This document shows, piece after piece, positions 1 through 7,273 of a stretch of 23,042 nt of DNA; position 1 is the first letter of the stretch, and each line of letters begins with the position of its first letter. Made by a program: the position numbers and the translations under genes. The stretch is from JACQCV01 sp964634555 (GTDB lineage Bacteria > Patescibacteriota > Minisyncoccia > Phycocordibacterales > UBA12445): positions 1 to 23,042 of the forward strand of contig CAZWJJ010000011.1 of NCBI GenBank assembly GCA_964634555.1, in the 5' to 3' direction. Below the pieces are notes generated by a model that was not told the DNA's origin, did not search any database, and saw nothing but the letters and a program-made list of their open reading frames with translations.

Positions 1-131
1 TTGAAAAGAAAGTGCGCAGATATTTCATTGTAACCTTTTAATTTTAACATTGAATTAGTTGATGAGGGAGGAGGGGGTGGTGGATAACCATCTTAAAAGA
101 ACATTCAAAAAAGGTTATTGTTAAGGAAAAT

Positions 132-163
132 AGATTGCTTTGTCGCAAGCTCCTCGCAATGAC
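132..163. repeat. Half copy of the dispersed palindromic repeat
   Basis: This 32-bp element runs from AGATTGCTTTG to CGCAATGAC. It matches the right arm of the full palindromic repeats at 7274-7358, 7408-7483, 13463-13543 and 20048-20128. It lies just downstream of the stop of the surface operon that ends at 218. The rest of 1-217 holds no gene I can support. Confidence 0.8.
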
Positions 164-217
164 AAACAGTGGTTTTTATTTCTCTTGCTTTTTACGTCGG
201 CAATAAACCATTAATTA

Positions 218-997
218 TTATAGAGCCAATGCGGTAATAGTAATTGTTGCCTGATAGCTTCCAGCCGCCTTGTGAACAGCAGAGCCTGCCTCTGCACGAA
301 ATTTTATTGTGGTTTGAGTTCCACCTGGAGTATTAGATGAATTTCTCCTCGAAACCGTTTTATCGCTGGTCGAAAAAGAATCCCAACACTTATCAGCGCT
401 GTCGCTTGAACCAGTATTACAAGCTGAGGCACCATCATCTTTATATAATGAAATTATATCACTCCCCTCGGGGGAGAATCCAAAAAAATCGGCGCCATTA
501 CCTTGCCTAAAATCATAATCGGGGATGCCAGCAACTTGTGTCGCATAATCACCAAAACTATCTGTCGAGGATTTTAAAGCTGGAGAGGTTGCAGACTTCA
601 CTGATAAGGTATAGCCACTAGAATTATCTGTTGTTATAGTCCACGATGCCGAACCGTTTCCTACACCGCCGCCAGAAGTATTAATCGCTGGGCTCATTGT
701 CACATTTGCAGGAGTTGTAATCGAAATAAAAGAAGATGACATCTGCAAAAATCCTGATTTTAATTCAAAGTTAGTGCTTGTACTATTTTCTGCGCTAAAA
801 ACCGGAATTGAATCATTGATAGAGAAATTTGTTGACGTTGATACTGAACTTCCAGAAGAAACCGCATCCTGCACTATGAAATAGTTTGTACTGCTGGCAA
901 CAGGAGTAATATTAGCACTAACATTACCAGCCGGGACTGACAAAAATAATATAATGAATAAAAATTTTATATTAAAATTAATTTCGGCTAATTTCAT
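218..997 (-). CDS. Secreted Ser/Thr-rich beta-type surface protein
   Basis: The 259-residue protein has a hydrophobic N-terminal signal segment (about residues 10-28, ending near VSA). Residues 35-85 contain three short repeats built on an STNF/STNY core. A beta-rich domain follows, with a central W at 119 (SWTITTDNSSGYTLSV) and a Cys pair at 193 and 204 that could form a disulfide. There is no C-terminal anchor. The start overlaps the stop of the upstream gene as ATGA, so translation is probably coupled. I do not recognise a named family. The general layout, a small secreted beta protein beside a DUF916-like protein, resembles WxL-type surface operons of Firmicutes, but a clear WxL signature is not visible. 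It most likely acts on the cell exterior, with its two operon partners. Confidence 0.85.
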   Translation of the reverse strand: MKLAEINFNIKFLFIILFLSVPAGNVSANITPVASSTNYFIVQDAVSSGSSVSTSTNFSINDSIPVFSAENSTSTNFELKSGFLQMSSSFISITTPANVTMSPAINTSGGGVGNGSASWTITTDNSSGYTLSVKSATSPALKSSTDSFGDYATQVAGIPDYDFRQGNGADFFGFSPEGSDIISLYKDDGASACNTGSSDSADKCWDSFSTSDKTVSRRNSSNTPGGTQTTIKFRAEAGSAVHKAAGSYQATITITALAL

Positions 998-1890
998 AAT
1001 CTTTTATATAAAAATAGAGCTAAACAAACTACAACGATAAATACTAACAAAAATTTATAAATATAGTCTGAAGGCACAGCCAGAATTTCAAAACTTATGC
1101 TCTTATTATCAATAATATTTTCATAGCCACGATTAAGAGCAATGTTAGCAATATAACTACCAGCACTCAGATTAGAAATGGTTATAGTTCTGGTCCTACT
1201 AGATCCAGGCAGAACAAACCACGGGTCAATCTGGGTCTGTCTCACCAATCTCTGTTCGCTGTCATATATATCTATGATACCGTATGGATTTAGATAAATA
1301 TCACCGTCATTTTTAAACTGAATTACAAACTGACCATTATTAAATATAACATTTTTCAGAACACCAGTTGGCTTTAGGGTGCCATTAACCTTTACAAAAA
1401 ACAATGTCCCAAGACGAGTAACAACCTTTGTCGCGCCTGACTCATTTCGTATTGGTATCCCTGAAATAAGAACAGCTCCATATAAACCACCGGGTCTAAC
1501 TATGTTGGGTAAATTTATCGTGATAGGTATCCGAGCTCCTTGTCCATGTTTCAAAACAAAAGGCGCCTTATCAAAACTTATATACCTCATTAGGGAACTG
1601 CTTACATTTATTGCCCTACCAAGAGCAACTCCCCCATCCCTCTCACTAGCTGGAGAAAAATCCTCGGTATCAAGATTAAAAACTGCATCTACCCCCAATC
1701 TATTTATTATATTTATATACTGTATCGATTTTGACCCAGAATCCATACTTAATTCAATCTTTGCCGGAGTTAAAATCATATCTCCCTTAATCGGTACGCC
1801 AGAAAAACTGCTTATCTGCATAGCAAATGAAAAAATTGGCGCAAAGACAATAAGTAAAGATATTAAACTTTTGCTTAAACTATTTTTCAT
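994..1890 (-). CDS. DUF916-like membrane-anchored extracellular protein
   Basis: The 298-residue protein has an N-terminal signal peptide (about 5-23), a beta-rich ectodomain of two apparent Ig-like parts (about 38-150 and 165-270), and a C-terminal TM helix (about 279-295) followed by KRL. The motif TPAKIELSMDSGSKSIQYIN and the later RPGGLYGAVLISG segment resemble the fold of DUF916/WxL-interacting and related Ig-like envelope proteins. That family link is pattern recognition, not a search. It overlaps both neighbours by ATGA (1887-1890 and 994-997), which implies tight co-expression at fixed stoichiometry. Inference: the ectodomain is held at the cell surface and binds the small secreted protein encoded downstream. 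Confidence 0.85.
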   Translation of the reverse strand: MKNSLSKSLISLLIVFAPIFSFAMQISSFSGVPIKGDMILTPAKIELSMDSGSKSIQYINIINRLGVDAVFNLDTEDFSPASERDGGVALGRAINVSSSLMRYISFDKAPFVLKHGQGARIPITINLPNIVRPGGLYGAVLISGIPIRNESGATKVVTRLGTLFFVKVNGTLKPTGVLKNVIFNNGQFVIQFKNDGDIYLNPYGIIDIYDSEQRLVRQTQIDPWFVLPGSSRTRTITISNLSAGSYIANIALNRGYENIIDNKSISFEILAVPSDYIYKFLLVFIVVVCLALFLYKRL

Positions 1891-3452
1891 GTTGTAACTG
1901 CAGGCGCAATCTGCACTGGCGCCTCTTGAGACATCACGTCCTGCGGAACAATTATATCAGAAGGGATAATACCATTTTTTAGGTCCATAATATCTGATTT
2001 GTAGATCCTCTTATAAGATGCATCCGACTGTTTAGCATCTATAACCGCATAATATTTTCCCTGACCAACTAACATATAAAACCTCCCCAAATGATCGCTG
2101 ACAACAGATTTCACCTCAATACCCGTTTCAGCGGAAAATAATCTTATAATTGAATAAGGTATAGGCTCATTTGTCCCAGCGTATTTCATTGTAACAGCAA
2201 TACGTTTTGTAATAAAGAAAGTCTGATAAATATTTATCAGAAAATAAAAAACCACAAAAGCGTAATTAAAATAGTTGCCATTAAAATATGCGGCCAATAG
2301 AGCACCGAGGAAACCAAATCTATAAACAAAATCAAAACCGCGCTTCCATTTCCTCTCCTTTTCGGAATAAAGACGGAAAAGATTTTTCTTATTCTTTTCA
2401 AATTCATTCCAATCGAAATTTACAGGATCAAGCGGAATATTTCTTGTTATAACCCCTCCTTCGGCATTTTCTACAACATCTCCATGATAAATACTAACGT
2501 ACATTTCATCATGATCCTTATTTTCAAGTTTTTTAGAAGGAAAGGCATAGTTTGTTTTTGCGGCATTAATTGAGTACCTGCCTGATGGAACAAAAAAACC
2601 AAAGCGTCCATCCAGATCAGTTATTGCATCAGAAACTTCTTCTCCTTCTTTTTGCAAAATCACGTATGCCGGATCAAGCGGTCTTTTGGTTACGGAATCG
2701 TAAACAGTCCCCCATGGCTTACGCTTTCTTCTAAATAAACCCAGAATTAAACCGATTCCACGGAGCAATAAAAGCCAAATGTCCGAAAAGGACGTAATAG
2801 TTGTGGTCGAAATTAAAATCTGAGAGGCAACTGCAACACCTCCGGAAATTACTCCGACTGGCGTTGTAACAGCGGTAACAACTTTTCCGGCGTTACTTTT
2901 AATAAATTTTCCTGTGTCTTCAGAAACTAATTGAGAGATCTTAAACGCCTGATCTGATAAATTTTTAACTCCCTGCACCCCGATGGAAAAAGCATTATTT
3001 AAACCTTGCACTATTGAATTGGCAGCCTGACCCAATGTATTCACAAAACCCCCTGCACCAGTGCCACTAGAGACACTGCCTGATGTCCCGCCAGTTGTAA
3101 CACCGCCTGTTGTTGCGGGTGGAGCGGAGGTTGTTGTTTCAGCAGGTGTTGATGGTGTTACTTCTGTTGTTGGGGTTGTTGGAGGAGCCTCTGTCGGTGG
3201 TGGGACAGATGGCGGTGTTGAGGGTGGAGTTTCAGCGACGGGTGGTGATGAAGGTGGTGAAGCTGGCGGTGAAGATGATGTTCCTCCGCCAGTTCCCCCA
3301 CCACCAGTGCCACCACTTGAACTATTATCAACCACCTGCTGTGTTACAGTAACATCACTGGCATTAACCTTATTATTGATTGAAAAAACTAAACTTATAA
3401 GTATTAGTGTAAAGAAAAAAATCAGCCTGGAAGTTTGGCCACGATAATTCAC
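1887..3452 (-). CDS. Multi-TM Pro-rich envelope protein with two carboxypeptidase-regulatory-like domains
   Basis: I place the start at GTG 3452 (521 residues), not at ATG 3527 (546 residues). The upstream ATG lies inside a terminator hairpin (3517-3550), while GTG is 6 nt after a perfect TATAAT and opens a good signal peptide ending near VNAS. Numbering from ATG 3527, the order is: hydrophobic segment 33-50; Gly/Ser then Pro/Thr-rich linker 69-150; amphipathic region 160-235; TM about 246-264 followed by RRKRK; a carboxypeptidase-regulatory-like domain 272-330; TM hairpin about 400-438; and a second such domain 442-520. Basic residues flank the internal TMs on the side of both folded domains, so by the positive-inside rule these domains would be cytoplasmic. 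It is first in a three-gene operon. The function is unknown; a cell-envelope scaffold is plausible. Confidence 0.8.
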   Translation of the reverse strand: MNYRGQTSRLIFFFTLILISLVFSINNKVNASDVTVTQQVVDNSSSGGTGGGGTGGGTSSSPPASPPSSPPVAETPPSTPPSVPPPTEAPPTTPTTEVTPSTPAETTTSAPPATTGGVTTGGTSGSVSSGTGAGGFVNTLGQAANSIVQGLNNAFSIGVQGVKNLSDQAFKISQLVSEDTGKFIKSNAGKVVTAVTTPVGVISGGVAVASQILISTTTITSFSDIWLLLLRGIGLILGLFRRKRKPWGTVYDSVTKRPLDPAYVILQKEGEEVSDAITDLDGRFGFFVPSGRYSINAAKTNYAFPSKKLENKDHDEMYVSIYHGDVVENAEGGVITRNIPLDPVNFDWNEFEKNKKNLFRLYSEKERKWKRGFDFVYRFGFLGALLAAYFNGNYFNYAFVVFYFLINIYQTFFITKRIAVTMKYAGTNEPIPYSIIRLFSAETGIEVKSVVSDHLGRFYMLVGQGKYYAVIDAKQSDASYKRIYKSDIMDLKNGIIPSDIIVPQDVMSQEAPVQIAPAVTT

Positions 3453-3464
3453 AACTAAATTATA
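3453..3464 (-). promoter_or_regulatory. -10 element predicting a leaderless start at GTG 3452
   Basis: TATAAT reads on the minus strand at 3464-3459 and is followed by TTAGTT and then GTG. Six nucleotides between -10 and start codon would put transcription initiation at the start codon. No good -35 is visible 16-18 nt upstream, which lowers confidence. Confidence 0.5.
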
Positions 3465-3516
3465 AGCGAAAAAAGCAATTAAAAATATACCGGCAATGGG
3501 GATATCCCGTAGAAAC

Positions 3517-3550
3517 AAAAATCCCATCCAATAGATCGGAGGGGATTTTT
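3517..3550 (-). terminator. Intrinsic terminator of the ribosomal protein operon
   Basis: On the minus strand AAAAATCCC (3550-3542) pairs perfectly with GGGATTTTT (3525-3517). A smaller TCC/GGA pairing lies in the loop and a T-rich tail (GTTTCT) follows. It lies 15 nt after the rplE stop. It overlaps ATG 3527, the longest possible start of the next gene. Confidence 0.8.
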
Positions 3551-3565
3551 AAAATATCTTAAAAA

Positions 3566-4102
3566 TTAAGACTTTTTTATAGGTAATCCTATATATCTCA
3601 AAAGAGACTCTGCACTTTTCTTATCTTTAGCAGTAGTGGTTATAGTTATAGCCATACCAAATACATCCCTCAAGTCTTCATCTGCAGTCTCGGGAAAAAC
3701 TGTATGCTCTTTAAGGCCAATCGTGTAATTGCCCATATTATCTATTGCTTTGACCTCCAAACCTCTAAAATCTCGAATTCTCGGTATGGCAACATTTATT
3801 AATTTATCCAAAAAGCCGTACATCCTATTACCCCTCAATGTAATCATAAAGCCAACAGGATCACCTTCTCGCACCTTAAACGAAGCTATAGATTTCTTAG
3901 CACCACGAGGCGATGGTTTCTGACCAGTGATCTTCACCAATCTATCCTGAACAAGCTCCATCTTCTTTTTATCCTTCAGTGAACCTACACCCGTGCTAAT
4001 GACCACCTTAACCAATTTAGGCAATGCCATTACATTCTCGATGCCAATAACCTTTTTCAGGCCATTGATATCTTTTGTCATTTTTTCTTTTACGGATTTC
4101 AT
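3566..4102 (-). CDS. rplE: Large ribosomal subunit protein uL5
   Basis: The 178-residue protein matches the usual L5 length. Family hallmarks include PKLVKVVISTGVG near residue 28, a central GQKPSPRGAKKSIASFKVREG segment, and the C-terminal ITITTTAKDKKSAESLLRYIGLP. L5 binds 5S rRNA and contacts the tRNA elbow region in the large subunit. It is the last gene of the ribosomal cluster here: in the standard spc order rpsN (S14) and rpsH (S8) should follow, but a terminator and a surface gene follow instead. The start is preceded by an A/G-rich AAAGAAAAAAGAT, at best a weak Shine-Dalgarno site. Confidence 0.97.
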   Translation of the reverse strand: MKSVKEKMTKDINGLKKVIGIENVMALPKLVKVVISTGVGSLKDKKKMELVQDRLVKITGQKPSPRGAKKSIASFKVREGDPVGFMITLRGNRMYGFLDKLINVAIPRIRDFRGLEVKAIDNMGNYTIGLKEHTVFPETADEDLRDVFGMAITITTTAKDKKSAESLLRYIGLPIKKS

Positions 4103-4135
4103 ATCTTTTTTCTTTGGGTTCGAATTATGTCGTTT

Positions 4136-4441
4136 TTAGAATGATGAACTGCATCTTGCGCAAGCAAGGAATTTCTTTCCGTCAACAAGCTTTGTCTTAG
4201 CCCTCGAACCCTTATCGCATTTTGTGCAAAACAAAGCAACACTTGAAACATTAACTGGCATTGCCACTGAAACGACCTGGCCCTTATCGCCCTCTCTTCG
4301 CTTTCGCTGGTGCCTTTTTACCATATTAACGGCCTCAACTAAAACCTTGCCGTCACGCGGAAAAGCCTTAACAACCTTAGATTTCTTACCTTTATCCTTT
4401 CCAGTCAAGACTATTACATTGTCGCCTTTCTTGATATTCAT
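4136..4441 (-). CDS. rplX: Large ribosomal subunit protein uL24
   Basis: The 101-residue protein begins with a KOW motif (KKGDNVIVLTGKDKGKKSKV) and ends with a short zinc-ribbon-like CTKC...CARC pair (about residues 73-97), both usual in bacterial L24. L24 is an assembly initiator protein that binds 23S rRNA early. It sits in its normal place between rplN and rplE, with 33 nt to rplE and 19 nt from rplN. AAAGGAAA just before the ATG is a weak ribosome-binding site, the best within this operon. Confidence 0.96.
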   Translation of the reverse strand: MNIKKGDNVIVLTGKDKGKKSKVVKAFPRDGKVLVEAVNMVKRHQRKRREGDKGQVVSVAMPVNVSSVALFCTKCDKGSRAKTKLVDGKKFLACARCSSSF

Positions 4442-4460
4442 TTTCCTTTGCTTATCGATC

Positions 4461-4832
4461 TTATATTATCTCCGGCGCTAATGATGCGATCTTCTGATAT
4501 CCCAACTCAGCAATCTCTCTGGGAATAGGACCGAATATTCGAGCACCCATAGGCTCTTTCTTCGCCCTATCAATAATCACGACCGCATTATCATCAAATC
4601 TCATGTAGGTGCCATCCTTCCTTCTGTATGGAGCCTTCTGTCTCACAACCAGACCGCTTAAAACATCCTTCTTTTTAACCTGCTTTCGTGGTTCAGCAAT
4701 CTGGACAGAAAGCACTACAATATCACCGATTCTTGCATAACGTCTCTTGGAGCCACCGAGAACTTTAAAAATACGACCAATCTTGGCTCCAGTATTATCT
4801 GCTATTTTTACTAATGCTCTTGGCTGTAACAT
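4461..4832 (-). CDS. rplN: Large ribosomal subunit protein uL14
   Basis: The 123-residue protein has the family length. The opening MLQPRALVKIADNTGAKIGR and the later VVRQKAPYRRKDGTYMRFDDN and GARIFGPIPREIAE segments are diagnostic. L14 lies on the interface side of the 50S subunit and contacts 16S rRNA. Nine nucleotides separate it from the rpsQ stop. The start is preceded only by A/T (ATATTTTTT), with no Shine-Dalgarno sequence. Confidence 0.97.
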   Translation of the reverse strand: MLQPRALVKIADNTGAKIGRIFKVLGGSKRRYARIGDIVVLSVQIAEPRKQVKKKDVLSGLVVRQKAPYRRKDGTYMRFDDNAVVIIDRAKKEPMGARIFGPIPREIAELGYQKIASLAPEII

Positions 4833-4841
4833 AAAAAATAT

Positions 4842-5129
4842 TTAAATTCTCTTTCCGTTAACCTCAATTATCGCAAAAGATTTATCTTTAGACATCGGGC
4901 GGCAAGACTGAATAGACACCTTATCACCGATCTTTGCTACATTAGCTTCATCGTGGGCTTTATACTTCTTTGTCCTTGTTATAAACTTCTGATACTTAGG
5001 ATGCTTAACATATCTCTCAACTAAAACAACAGCAGTCTTCTGCATTTTATCAGAAACCACAACCCCAGCGAGGGTCTTCAAATTCTTCGGAACAGAAATT
5101 TTTTCAGTTGTCTTAGCTTTGGATTTCAT
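4842..5129 (-). CDS. rpsQ: Small ribosomal subunit protein uS17
   Basis: The 95-residue OB-fold protein carries the S17 core LAGVVVSDKMQKTAVVLVER followed by KFITRTKKYKAHDE and the GDKVSIQSCRPMSKDKSF segment. S17 is a primary binder of the 16S rRNA 5' domain. Its ATG directly abuts the rpmC stop (TAAATG), so initiation probably depends on the ribosome finishing rpmC. A short Lys/Thr-rich N-terminal extension of about 18 residues precedes the core. Confidence 0.96.
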   Translation of the reverse strand: MKSKAKTTEKISVPKNLKTLAGVVVSDKMQKTAVVLVERYVKHPKYQKFITRTKKYKAHDEANVAKIGDKVSIQSCRPMSKDKSFAIIEVNGKRI

Positions 5130-5309
5130 TTATTTTTGTCTTAGCAATGTAATTGCCCTGGCTATATCTTTTTTAGTTGTCCTAGCTTCCTTCACATTTT
5201 TAACTCTACTGCCCGATACCCCAAAACGAAAATCCTTGAGAGCCTCTCGTTTTTCTTTAATCATGGCCTCCAAAGCCTCCTTTGTTTTGTTTTTGATATC
5301 AGACTTCAT
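5130..5309 (-). CDS. rpmC: Large ribosomal subunit protein uL29
   Basis: Reading the minus strand between rplP and rpsQ gives a 59-residue protein that starts MKSDIKNKTKEALEAM and ends RAITLLRQK. The C-terminal RVKNVKEARTTKKDIARA matches the conserved helix of L29. Length and position (after rplP, before rpsQ) fit exactly. L29 surrounds the polypeptide exit tunnel and helps dock trigger factor and SRP. An in-frame TGA lies shortly upstream of ATG 5309, with no other start between, so the start is firm. No Shine-Dalgarno site is seen. TATAATG about 35 nt upstream is a possible internal -10, not supported further. Confidence 0.93.
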   Translation of the reverse strand: MKSDIKNKTKEALEAMIKEKREALKDFRFGVSGSRVKNVKEARTTKKDIARAITLLRQK

Positions 5310-5357
5310 ATTTTCAGAGCTTAAACTAACACACCTTCATTATAAAATCAATGCTTT

Positions 5358-5777
5358 TTAATTTCTGCTTACTATTTTGGTCTTAACCGGCAATTTATCT
5401 GATGCTTTTGCTAAAGACTCAAGCGCAGTTGCTGTGTCTACACCATCAATCTCAAAAAGCATTCTACCAGGATAAACTTCAAAACAGTATCCCTCTGGAT
5501 CACCCTTACCCTTACCCATCGGAACCTCAGGTGGCTTAGAAGTAAACGGTCTATCCGGAAATATTCTAATCCAGATCTTACCTGTCTTCTTAATGGCACG
5601 ACTCATAGCCTTTCTAGCCGATTCTATCTGATTAGATGTTATGCGAGCATAACCCAAAGACTTTATACCATAAGAACCGAACGCCAAAGTAGCACCGCGA
5701 GTTTCAACTCGAATCTTATTAGGATTTCTCCTTGTCGACTGCCACTTTCTGTGTTTTACCTTTTTCGGAACAAGCAT
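5358..5777 (-). CDS. rplP: Large ribosomal subunit protein uL16
   Basis: The 139-residue protein has the full L16 length. The N-terminal MLVPKKVKHRKWQ, the central RAIKKTGKIWIRIFPDRP and KPPEVPMGKGKG loops, and the EVYPGRMLFEIDGV segment are family signatures. L16 sits near the A-site and central protuberance of the 50S subunit. The PEVPMGKGKG loop, which reaches toward the peptidyl transferase centre, is intact. Only 3 nt separate its ATG from the rpsC stop. No Shine-Dalgarno site is visible. Confidence 0.97.
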   Translation of the reverse strand: MLVPKKVKHRKWQSTRRNPNKIRVETRGATLAFGSYGIKSLGYARITSNQIESARKAMSRAIKKTGKIWIRIFPDRPFTSKPPEVPMGKGKGDPEGYCFEVYPGRMLFEIDGVDTATALESLAKASDKLPVKTKIVSRN

Positions 5778-5780
5778 GGT

Positions 5781-6446
5781 TTATTTCTTAGCCTTCTCAA
5801 AAATTTCACCCTTATATATCCAAACCTTAATACCAATATCGCCGTATGGAAGATGCGCCTTAACCCGATCAAAATCTATATCAGCTCGGAGTGTCTGCAA
5901 AGGCAACCTTCCGCTTTTTACAGTTTCAACTCGGCTCATATCTGCGCCACCCAATCTTCCGGACATAGTAATTTTGATACCCTTAGCCTCACGATTAGCC
6001 ATAGTCTTCTCAACGGCCGATTTCATAACTCTCATGAATGGCAAACGCTTCTCTAAACCTTCTGCGCACATCTGACCGACAATAGACGCTGAAGTCTCAG
6101 GGAATCTGATCTCTTCGGTTTCGATCTTAACCTCCTTGGGTATAGAGACCTTAGCTCGCTTCAATTTATTTAAAATTTCATCCTTTAATTTAGTGACCCC
6201 CTCACCACTTCGGCCAATTATCATTCCTGGGCGAGATGTCTTGATTATTATTTTCAGGCTATTACTTCCGCGTTCTATATCAATGCCACCGACATAATGT
6301 CCGTGCAATCTCTTATCCAAAAATTCCCGAATCAAAACATCTGACTTAAGAAACTGCTGATATTTGCCCGGAACGCCGAACCACCTTGACTTCCAGTCTC
6401 TAATTATACCTAACCTATGGGAATATGGATGAACGCTGTGGGACAT
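5781..6446 (-). CDS. rpsC: Small ribosomal subunit protein uS3
   Basis: The 221-residue protein has the S3 start MSHSVHPYSHRLGIIRDW, a type II KH domain with the GXXG loop in GMIIGRSGEG (about residues 74-83), and the C-terminal S3 domain with GIKITMSGRLGGADMSR (about 155-171) and YGDIGIKVWIYKGE. S3 lines the mRNA entry channel of the 30S subunit. The ATG lies one nucleotide past the rplV stop, so the two genes are probably translationally coupled. The upstream sequence is A/T-only, without a Shine-Dalgarno site. Confidence 0.97.
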   Translation of the reverse strand: MSHSVHPYSHRLGIIRDWKSRWFGVPGKYQQFLKSDVLIREFLDKRLHGHYVGGIDIERGSNSLKIIIKTSRPGMIIGRSGEGVTKLKDEILNKLKRAKVSIPKEVKIETEEIRFPETSASIVGQMCAEGLEKRLPFMRVMKSAVEKTMANREAKGIKITMSGRLGGADMSRVETVKSGRLPLQTLRADIDFDRVKAHLPYGDIGIKVWIYKGEIFEKAKK

Positions 6447-6447
6447 T

Positions 6448-6786
6448 TTATTTTTTAATATCTAATACCAACTTAACATTACTAGTCTTCCTTCTAATTG
6501 GATAAGCTCGACCAAAAGCTCTAGGACGACTTCTCTTCATAACAACACCGCCATCAACTCTTGCCTCTTTAACAAAAAGATCCTTAGTATCAAGTTTAAA
6601 ATTATTTTTAGCATTAGCAACTGCCGACTTAAGAAGTTTTGCAATAGCAGTTGATCCCCTCTTACTTGATAGTCCAAGAATAGCCAATGCTGAGTCAACA
6701 CTCTTACCCTTAATAAGTTGAGTTAAAAGACGTGTCTTTCTTGGAGACTGATTATGTCTATTTAATTCTGCATTAACTGCTGACAT
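6448..6786 (-). CDS. rplV: Large ribosomal subunit protein uL22
   Basis: The 112-residue protein carries the L22 N-terminus (NRHNQSPRKTRLLTQLIKGK), the ANAKNNFKLDTKDLFVKEARVD segment, and the C-terminal hairpin RSRPRAFGRAYPIRRKTSNV, which in ribosomes extends into the exit tunnel. It starts 14 nt after the rpsS stop. The region before the ATG (TAAAATAATCAA) lacks a Shine-Dalgarno site. Confidence 0.96.
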   Translation of the reverse strand: MSAVNAELNRHNQSPRKTRLLTQLIKGKSVDSALAILGLSSKRGSTAIAKLLKSAVANAKNNFKLDTKDLFVKEARVDGGVVMKRSRPRAFGRAYPIRRKTSNVKLVLDIKK

Positions 6787-6800
6787 TTGATTATTTTACA

Positions 6801-7154
6801 TTATTTCTTTGCTGCACCACCAGCATTTGCATCCGGCTTAGCTGCTTTAGCAGCTGCAATTTCAGCCTCTTTCTTCTTAGCCTCCAACTCCTTCTGCATC
6901 TTACCGCCATGTCTTAAGAACTTCCTTGTCGGTGAAAACTCGCCCAATCTATGTCCAACCATCTCTTCGGTCACTCGAACTTCAACATGCGCACGCCCAT
7001 TATGAACACCAAACAAAAAACCAACCATTTCCGGCGATATCTGGCTACTGCGCGACCAAGTTTTAATCATTGGTGCATCCTCAGCCCTCTTACCCTGAAT
7101 CTTTTTCAGGAGTTTCTCATCCACGTATGGACCTTTTTTAAGCGATCTGGACAT
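6801..7154 (-). CDS. rpsS: Small ribosomal subunit protein uS19, first gene of the operon
   Basis: I place the start at ATG 7154 (117 residues), giving the canonical MSRSLKKGPYVDEKLLKKI. A longer TTG-initiated frame to 7178 would overlap the -10 element and is unlikely. Family motifs are complete: IKTWSRSSQISPEMVGF and the VGHRLGEFSPTRKFLRHGGK core. S19 binds in the 30S head and partners S13. Usual S19 is about 90 residues; this one has an extra C-terminal tail of about 28 residues rich in Lys, Glu and Ala (after KMQKELEAKKK). The normal upstream neighbour rplB is absent: a promoter and a repeat-filled gap lie there instead. Confidence 0.96.
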   Translation of the reverse strand: MSRSLKKGPYVDEKLLKKIQGKRAEDAPMIKTWSRSSQISPEMVGFLFGVHNGRAHVEVRVTEEMVGHRLGEFSPTRKFLRHGGKMQKELEAKKKEAEIAAAKAAKPDANAGGAAKK

Positions 7155-7168
7155 ATATTTGTCAGGAC

Positions 7169-7198
7169 ATACTAGCAAAAATAGCTATAAGTTGTCAA
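7169..7198 (-). promoter_or_regulatory. Promoter of the rpsS ribosomal operon
   Basis: The minus strand reads TTGACA (7198-7193), an 18-nt spacer, then TAGTAT (7174-7169) with an extended TGC just before it. The predicted transcription start near 7162 leaves a leader of only about 7-8 nt before ATG 7154, and no Shine-Dalgarno site. The same TGCTAGTATGTC block occurs in the promoter of the S-layer gene at 13365-13394. Confidence 0.8.
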
Positions 7199-7213
7199 CA
7201 ATTTAGAATTGGT

Positions 7214-7240
7214 GTCGTTGTGAGCCCTGCGAAGAAATCT
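7214..7240. repeat. Degenerate half copy of the dispersed palindromic repeat
   Basis: GTCGTTGTGAGCCCTGCGAA and the following AAATCT resemble the left arm GTCATTGCGAG...GAAGCAATCT with several substitutions. It begins the 7155-7496 gap, which otherwise holds the rpsS promoter and further repeat copies and no gene. Confidence 0.55.
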
Positions 7241-7273
7241 CAACTCCTCTTCGGTATGAACCCCTTTATTGGT

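Noticed and set aside
3061..3447. Val/Gly-rich plus-strand frame
   Set aside because: It is the antisense shadow of the Pro/Thr-rich linker of the surface protein.
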